This document shows positions 3,795-8,067 of a stretch of DNA of 8,067 nucleotides, one piece after another (the stretch's first letter is position 1; the number at the start of each line of letters is the position of its first letter). This stretch comes from Lachnospiraceae bacterium. Lineage in GTDB: Bacteria > Bacillota > Clostridia > Lachnospirales > Lachnospiraceae. Location: positions 1-8,067 of the forward strand of contig JAFUWM010000391.1 of NCBI GenBank assembly GCA_017483425.1. The letters are read 5' to 3'. A model generated the notes under the pieces. That model searched no databases. It saw nothing but the letters and a program-made list of their open reading frames with translations, and was not told the DNA's origin. The translations under genes were made by a program, and so were the position numbers.

Positions 3795-3912
3795 TTTTTT
3801 CACTCAGGAGATATTCGTGTCGTACATAGAAAAGATAGTGGAGGCAGGAGAGACCACTGAGATATCCCGGTACTACTCCATACGCACAGGTAAGCCGGAG
3901 GGGATGAGGAGG
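3783..3912 (+). repeat. Long direct repeat, copy A (partner at 6696-6827)
   Basis: About 130 bp matching copy B: the upstream T-rich segment, the ribosome site, the start of rep and its first 32 codons. Over the 93 coding bases (3820-3912 against 6735-6827) there are only two mismatches, both silent (CGC/CGT and AAG/AAA). The ends are just before the rep start region and at GAGGAGG. The copies lie 2,913 bp apart in the same orientation and bracket the helicase-methyltransferase gene. Confidence 0.92.
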
Positions 3913-3978
3913 CGAGAATATGACGTACAGAGAGTTTCTACAGACAAAAGTGGATATATCCCAGGAGTCAGGATTTGA
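3817..3978 (+). pseudogene. Truncated rep N-terminus (53-residue stub) leading into the methyltransferase gene
   Basis: It reads from GTG with an AGGAG site 6 bases upstream. The first 33 residues (MSYIEKIVEAGETTEISRYY, then SIRTGKPEGMRRR) are identical to the start of the Rep at 6732; after the repeat ends the frame runs 20 unrelated residues to a stop inside the helicase gene, overlapping it by 59 bases. The stub lacks the HUH and tyrosine motifs, so it cannot be a nickase. Its GAGGAGG (3906-3912) is the ribosome site of the downstream ATG at 3920, so its translation may feed that gene, and the silent-only differences hint that the coding sequence has been kept or recently converted. Confidence 0.7.
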
Positions 3979-6421
3979 CATCAGCCTTGATGATATAAAC
4001 CCGGCTCTTAAAGACCACCAAAAGGCGATAGTCCAATGGGCAGTACGCGGAGGATGTAGGGCGATATTTGCGTCCTACGGACTTGGAAAGACCGTGATAC
4101 AGCAGGAGATACTTCATGTCATCCTACAGAAAGAGCACGGCAAAGCTCTTATCATATGCCCGCTGGGAGTACGTCAGGAATTTGCGAGAGATGCCGAGAG
4201 GATATTGGGATATGCAGCACCGACCTATGTGAAAAACATGGAAGAGGTCGAAGCTTGCGACACGGAGATCATGATTACCAATTATGAGCGGGTCAGAGAC
4301 GGCGACATCGTCCCCGGATACTTCACAGCAACAACTTTAGATGAAGCGTCAGTGCTCAGAGATTTCGGATCAAAAACATATCAGACCTTTTTACCTAAGT
4401 TCAAAGCAGTGAAATATAAATTTGTCGCCACGGCGACACCTGCACCGAACCGTAAAAAAGAGCTTATTCATTATGCGGGACATCTCGGCATCTGCGATAC
4501 GGGCAGTGCCCTGACAAAGTATTTTAAGCGCGACAGTACGAAAGCAAATAACCTCACACTCTACCCGAACCGTGAAGAGGAGTTTTGGCTGTGGATGAGT
4601 TCATGGGCACTTTTTGTATCAAAGCCGTCAGACTTAAATCCGGACTTTTCGGATGAGGGGTACGACCTGCCGGAGCTGGAGGTGCGTTGGCATGAGCTCC
4701 CGGCTGATTATATGGAAGCCGTGGACAAAGACGGGCAGATGTGTCTTTTCAATGAAGCCGCAGCGGGACTCAAAGAAGCGGCACAGGTGAAAAGGGACAG
4801 CATAGATAAACGCATAGCGGAAATGTCGAGAATAATATCTGAAAGCCCAGACGACCATTTCATTATTTGGCATGACACAGACAAAGAGCGGGATGCCATC
4901 CGCAAAGCAGTGCCCGACGTGGACTACATCACAGGATCCATGGACATGGATCTGAGAGAGAAAAAGGTGATTGACTTTTCAGACGGCAAGATAAAGCTTT
5001 TCGCCACGAAGAAATCACTGTCGGGCAGTGGCTGTAATTTCCAGCACCACTGTCACAGAGCCATTTTCCTCGGAATCGATTATGAAGCAAATAACTTCAT
5101 GCAGGCACTTCACAGGATATACAGATTTTTGCAGAAAGAGAAGGTCATCATCGACATCATATATGTGGAAGAAGAAAAGGCAATAAAAGATGAACTGATC
5201 CGCAAGTGGCAGGATCACGACAAAATGGTACAGAAAATGACAGATATAGTCAGAGAATACGGACTGACCGACATCAAACGGTTTGAACGACTGGAAAGAA
5301 AGATGGGAGTGGAGGAAACGGTGAAGGTAGAGGGGCACAGATATACGGTAGTCAACGATGATTGCGTAAAGGAAACGGAGAGGATGGAAGAAAACAGCGT
5401 TGATATGATCCTGACCTCCATACCTTTCGGGAATCATTACGAATACAGTCTCAACTATGCGGATATGGGGCATAACGAAAATGATGATGATTTCTTTAAG
5501 CAGATGGACTACCTCACCCCTAATCTTTTGAGAGTATTAAGACCGGGACGCATAGCGGCAATACATGTCAAGGACAGGGTGGAGTTTGGAAATGCGACTG
5601 GGACGGGCTTTCCTACAATAGAACCCTTCCACGATTACACGACATTACATTTTATGAAGCATGGATTTCTGTACATGGGAATGATCACGATAATCACCGA
5701 TGTGGTGCGTGAAAATAATCAGACGTACAGACTCGGATGGAGCGAGCAGTGCAAAGACGGATCAAAGATGGGAGTAGGCTGCCCTGAGTACGTGCTACTT
5801 TTCCGCAAAGCTCAGAGCGATAAAAGCAAAGCCTATGCCGATGTCCCCGTGGAGAAATCCAAAGAAGAATACACACGGGCACAGTGGCAGATAGACGCAC
5901 ATGCTTTTTGGAGATCCAGCGGAGACAGGCTTGTGACCAAAGAGGAGCTGAAGGAGATACCCACAGATGTAATGCAAAAGGTTTATCGTCAATACTCACG
6001 GGAGACAGTATATGACTACAAAGAGCATGTGGCGTTAGCCGAAAAGATGGACAGGGAAGACAGGCTCCCAGCTACCTTTATGTGCGTAGCTCCTGCTTCA
6101 TGGGATATAGGTGAGGTGTGGGATGATATCGTACGGATGCGGACGTTAAATCTCAATCAGGTCAACCAAAAAAAGCAGATGCACGTATGCCCCTTACAGC
6201 TCGACACCATAGAAAGGCTGGTAAACAGATACACCAACGAAGGCGAGACGGTATACGATCCGTTTTCAGGCATAGGCTCGACAGGCTATCAGGCAATACA
6301 GATGGGGCGCAAATATTACGGGTGCGAGCTGTCACCCGACTATTTCAGGGACAGCATAGGATATTTACAGAATGCGGAGACAGAGATAGAGTCCCCGACA
6401 CTGTTTGATTTTGTAAGTTAA
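3920..6421 (+). CDS. SNF2-like helicase fused to an N4/N6 DNA methyltransferase
   Basis: This 833-residue protein has two parts. Residues about 25-460 are a superfamily 2 helicase/translocase: motif I GLGKT (54-58), motif II DEAS (141-144), motif III TATPAPN (171-177), motif V region LSGSGCN (367-373) and motif VI QALHRIYR (395-402). Residues about 465-825 are a DNA methyltransferase with catalytic motif IV TSIPFGNHYEY (499-509) and the SAM-binding motif I DPFSGIGST (780-788) near the C-terminus, the beta-type order. Motif IV reads SIPF instead of the common (D/N/S)PP(Y/F). Fusions of this kind are familiar in phages and prophages, where they probably modify element DNA and give protection from restriction; no nuclease domain or gene is seen here, so a complete restriction system is not supported. 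The ATG at 3920 is backed by GAGGAGG 7 bases upstream and by the family-like start MTYREFL. It is the cargo between the two long repeats. Confidence 0.93.
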   Translation: MTYREFLQTKVDISQESGFDISLDDINPALKDHQKAIVQWAVRGGCRAIFASYGLGKTVIQQEILHVILQKEHGKALIICPLGVRQEFARDAERILGYAAPTYVKNMEEVEACDTEIMITNYERVRDGDIVPGYFTATTLDEASVLRDFGSKTYQTFLPKFKAVKYKFVATATPAPNRKKELIHYAGHLGICDTGSALTKYFKRDSTKANNLTLYPNREEEFWLWMSSWALFVSKPSDLNPDFSDEGYDLPELEVRWHELPADYMEAVDKDGQMCLFNEAAAGLKEAAQVKRDSIDKRIAEMSRIISESPDDHFIIWHDTDKERDAIRKAVPDVDYITGSMDMDLREKKVIDFSDGKIKLFATKKSLSGSGCNFQHHCHRAIFLGIDYEANNFMQALHRIYRFLQKEKVIIDIIYVEEEKAIKDELIRKWQDHDKMVQKMTDIVREYGLTDIKRFERLERKMGVEETVKVEGHRYTVVNDDCVKETERMEENSVDMILTSIPFGNHYEYSLNYADMGHNENDDDFFKQMDYLTPNLLRVLRPGRIAAIHVKDRVEFGNATGTGFPTIEPFHDYTTLHFMKHGFLYMGMITIITDVVRENNQTYRLGWSEQCKDGSKMGVGCPEYVLLFRKAQSDKSKAYADVPVEKSKEEYTRAQWQIDAHAFWRSSGDRLVTKEELKEIPTDVMQKVYRQYSRETVYDYKEHVALAEKMDREDRLPATFMCVAPASWDIGEVWDDIVRMRTLNLNQVNQKKQMHVCPLQLDTIERLVNRYTNEGETVYDPFSGIGSTGYQAIQMGRKYYGCELSPDYFRDSIGYLQNAETEIESPTLFDFVS

Positions 6422-6465
6422 AAACGCAAATCAGGACACGATAGAGGTATTAAGGGAGGCATAGA

Positions 6466-6642
6466 ATGCTCGAGCCTCAGAACAATGTAAGAAACTTGAA
6501 GCCAGAAGAAGCAAAGGCCCTACTCAGCGGAGTGGTGGAGATGTGCATCCATGAGAAGAGATACGACCTGTCATCTCACTCAAAGGCATGGAATTACCTT
6601 GCGGAGCACGGCGCGATCAACATGATATCACCGGTGCGCTGA
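6466..6642 (+). CDS. Small hypothetical protein, paralogue of the gene at 3534
   Basis: This 58-residue protein contains PEEAKALLSGVVEMCIH (residues 12-28) and AWNYLAEHGAIN (41-52), matching the 65-residue protein at 3534-3731 with a one-residue gap and a shorter N-terminus. The ATG has GGGAGG 8 bases upstream. It lies between the methyltransferase and the full rep gene, just as its paralogue lies before the rep stub. Function unknown. It is too divergent from its paralogue to be a copy of the same recent duplication that made the nearby repeats. Confidence 0.78.
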   Translation: MLEPQNNVRNLKPEEAKALLSGVVEMCIHEKRYDLSSHSKAWNYLAEHGAINMISPVR

Positions 6643-6695
6643 ATGAGTTTCTTCTATATATAAGTATCAGTCCGAGAGGACTATTTCAAGACTCG

Positions 6696-6827
6696 ATAAA
6701 CCGTTTATTTTTTCACTCAGGAGATATTTCATTGTCGTACATAGAAAAGATAGTGGAGGCAGGAGAGACCACTGAGATATCCCGGTACTACTCCATACGT
6801 ACAGGTAAACCGGAGGGGATGAGGAGG
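6696..6827 (+). repeat. Long direct repeat, copy B (partner at 3783-3912)
   Basis: It carries one TAAACCGTTTA palindrome (copy A has two), the T-rich run, the ribosome site CAGGAG and the first 32 codons of the full rep gene. It differs from copy A near the start codon: TTG here, preceded by two extra bases, against GTG in copy A. A short AGTCC-GAGA-GGACT hairpin lies just upstream (about 6669-6682). Confidence 0.92.
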
Positions 6828-7598
6828 AGAAAGCTTGACCCTACCCCGGAGAGAATAAAAAGAGCCAATATGAGACGCAGAGCCGACAGGCTCCGCCAGC
6901 TCATGAATGCCAACTTTAATGACAATGATTACTGGTCTCTGACCCTGACCTATAGACAGGGAGCAGAGCCGGACACGATAAGGGGCGTGCGAGATGATGC
7001 AGCCGACTTTGTGAAGCGGCTGCGTAAATGCGCAAAGCTGTTCGGCGTGGAGCCGAGGTATATCTACGTGATAGGTGCAGGTAAGCACCGCAGGCATATC
7101 CACATCACAGTCAACGCTCTGCCTGACATGGCCATACTTACCGGCTGCTGGATCCACGGCCACGTAAGTATGACCAAGCTATACAGCGATGGCCAGTACA
7201 GAAGCCTCGCTGATTACTATATACAAAACGCACAGGATACCAATGAGCAGGAAGAGGCTCTGGGAGAGAAGCCCGGACAGTGGTACGTTCCTTCACGCAA
7301 CCTCACACAGCCCAAGGAAACAAAGCGGATCATCACCGCGAAAGAGTTTCGGACAGATCCGAAGCCTAAAAAAGGCTACTACGTGGAGAAAGGATCAGTA
7401 TATACCGGATGGACAGAAGCCGGATTCCCTCTCCTGCGGTATACGCTCATCAAGGAGAAGAAGCATGAAGGAAATAAAATTGTACATCTGCACGAATGCA
7501 GCCCCCAGACGGGAGGACAGAGCAAAGGTGACCTACCTGCTGCAGTATGTGAAGGACGGACAGGATGCCGGATCGAGAGAGGATCACATGGCAGTTGA
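6732..7598 (+). CDS. rep: HUH-type replication initiator (Rep) protein
   Basis: This 288-residue protein (TTG start) matches a Rep family common in Clostridia phages and mobile elements. Motif I is WSLTLTY (68-74); the metal-binding HUH motif is HIH (122-124, RRHIHITVN); tyrosines at 162-163 in ADYYIQNAQ are the candidate nicking residues. The N-terminus SIRTGKPEGMRRR and the C-terminal signature SRNLTQPK...KPKKGYYVEKGSV also fit. It should nick one strand at an origin and start rolling-circle or similar replication. The TTG at 6732 is chosen because of AGGAG eight bases upstream and the repeat; the frame is open to 6588 only across the small gene. The family normally ends near residue 240; the last 45 or so residues lie in the overlap with the next gene and look non-conserved, so the C-terminus may be a read-on extension after loss of the original stop. 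Confidence 0.88.
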   Translation: MSYIEKIVEAGETTEISRYYSIRTGKPEGMRRRKLDPTPERIKRANMRRRADRLRQLMNANFNDNDYWSLTLTYRQGAEPDTIRGVRDDAADFVKRLRKCAKLFGVEPRYIYVIGAGKHRRHIHITVNALPDMAILTGCWIHGHVSMTKLYSDGQYRSLADYYIQNAQDTNEQEEALGEKPGQWYVPSRNLTQPKETKRIITAKEFRTDPKPKKGYYVEKGSVYTGWTEAGFPLLRYTLIKEKKHEGNKIVHLHECSPQTGGQSKGDLPAAVCEGRTGCRIERGSHGS

Positions 7599-7926
7599 CG
7601 GCAACCAAAAGAGCGCAACGCTGGAAGCCATGATATCAGCCCTCACTCGGATCAATGATGGCAACACCACACCTATCACCATCATATGCCACTGCCCCGG
7701 AGTAATACAGTGCATCAATCAGGCACTGTACACGAAGTGGCAGGCGAACGGCTGGCAAAACTCAAAAGGTACGGAGGTGGAGTGCGCCGATATGTGGGAG
7801 CGCGTGTCAAAGCTCCTGAAGGACAAAGCCGGCGAGATCATTGCAAGACCTCCCGCCGACGAAGAACAGGGCATCATGAGGCAGCTCGGGGCGGAGACAT
7901 TTGACCCGCACTCAAATATAGCTTAG
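7465..7926 (+). CDS. RNase H-fold protein with altered catalytic residues
   Basis: This 153-residue protein resembles the small RNase HI-like proteins of Firmicutes elements: N-terminal strand KLYICTNA, the helix SATLEAMISAL with a conserved Glu (54), a third strand ITIICHC, and the diagnostic block KWQANGWQNSKGTEVECADMWERVSKLL (91-118). The usual catalytic aspartates are replaced: Thr-Asn (10-11) stands where Asp10 of E. coli RNase HI would be, and His76 in CHC stands where the Asp of TDS would be. Only the glutamate seems kept, so cleavage activity is doubtful and hybrid or duplex binding is possible. The ATG has AAGGAG 7 bases upstream and lies inside the 3' end of rep. Alignment was done by eye. 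Confidence 0.75.
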   Translation: MKEIKLYICTNAAPRREDRAKVTYLLQYVKDGQDAGSREDHMAVDGNQKSATLEAMISALTRINDGNTTPITIICHCPGVIQCINQALYTKWQANGWQNSKGTEVECADMWERVSKLLKDKAGEIIARPPADEEQGIMRQLGAETFDPHSNIA

Positions 7927-7928
7927 CA

Positions 7929-8030
7929 CTGGAAATTCCAGCGGCGGGCAGGTTTTTAAAACGAATTTATGCGGCTTTCGGGCATACCGCCACCCGAAAA
8001 AACCAGTAAAGTACAGCGGCGGCACGTTTT
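7929..8030. other. Structured intergenic stretch before the last gene
   Basis: It holds the short palindrome CTGGAA-A-TTCCAG (7929-7941), a hairpin TTTCGGG/CCCGAAA (7976-7982 with 7993-7999) and a direct repeat CAGCGGCGG (from about 7940 and again from about 8014). The hairpin is followed by A, not T, so it is not a plus-strand intrinsic terminator. No coding frame is supported here. Confidence 0.45.
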
Positions 8031-8050
8031 CAGGAGACAAGGAGAAAAAC

Positions 8051-8067
8051 ATGAAGATAAACATGAA
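8051..8067 (+). CDS. Start of a further gene, cut by the window edge
   Basis: ATG at 8051 is preceded by AAGGAG with 7 bases between them, and only five full codons (MKINM) lie in the window. The start is convincing, but nothing can be said about the product. Confidence 0.6.

Noticed and set aside
5015..5473. Minus-strand 152-residue open frame
   Set aside because: It is a shadow inside the helicase-methyltransferase gene, with no ribosome site or domain.
6588..6731. Upstream extension of Rep to the ATG at 6588
   Set aside because: This part is the shadow of the 58-residue gene plus the T-rich leader; the family N-terminus begins at the TTG at 6732, which has its own ribosome site.
7976..7999. 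Intrinsic terminator after the RNase H-like gene
   Set aside because: The stem is followed by a run of A on the plus strand, not T, and no T run follows it on the minus strand either.

Overview
This window reads as the control and replication end of a mobile genetic element (temperate phage, phage-like plasmid or ICE/IME) from a low-to-mid GC Bacillota, most likely a gut Clostridia/Lachnospiraceae-type host. The reasons are strong AGGAGG-type Shine-Dalgarno sites, GTG and TTG starts, consensus sigma-A promoters, and protein families common in Clostridia elements: an AP2-type tyrosine integrase, a HUH Rep with the RTGKPEG N-terminus, and a helicase-methyltransferase fusion. The host assignment is inference; no host gene is visible.

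Positions 1-336 are a probable intact attachment site (attP). A 25-bp segment identical in form to a tRNA 3' end (T-arm plus 3' acceptor strand and discriminator base, minus strand, 219-243) is flanked on BOTH sides by GTGTCATA arm-type repeats. An integrated copy should have arm sites on only one side of each junction, so this layout suggests a circular or unintegrated form (or tandem copies). The integrase gene follows at 337-1350 on the minus strand.

Positions 1344-1651 hold what looks like a complete type I toxin-antitoxin locus laid out like the enterococcal par/Fst locus: a 27-residue membrane peptide gene with a strong promoter and ribosome site, a convergent roughly 70-nt antisense RNA with its own promoter, a shared hairpin, and a 15-bp direct repeat that would let the RNA pair with the toxin mRNA just after its start codon.

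Positions 1726-2601 are a lysogeny-type switch: a minus-strand repressor and a plus-strand Cro-like gene, with two divergent consensus promoters and a set of operator-like repeats (TACGCACARAGG) spaced exactly 31 bp apart. After it come structured intergenic DNA with three inverted repeats, then a tightly packed plus-strand run of small genes (2779-3731): two HTH proteins, a 51-residue single-pass membrane protein, a basic 62-residue protein and a 65-residue protein.

Positions 3783-6827 are a cargo cassette. An 833-residue SNF2-like helicase fused to an N4/N6 DNA methyltransferase sits between two direct repeats of about 130 bp that carry the start of the rep gene. In the first copy the rep gene is a truncated stub whose sequence provides the ribosome site of the methyltransferase; in the second it continues into a full HUH-type Rep. 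Each copy is preceded by one of two diverged paralogous small genes (65 and 58 residues). Homologous recombination between the repeats would delete or exchange the cassette and leave an intact rep. The rep gene overlaps, by 134 bases, a gene for an RNase H-fold protein that has lost catalytic acidic residues, and one further gene begins at the right edge.
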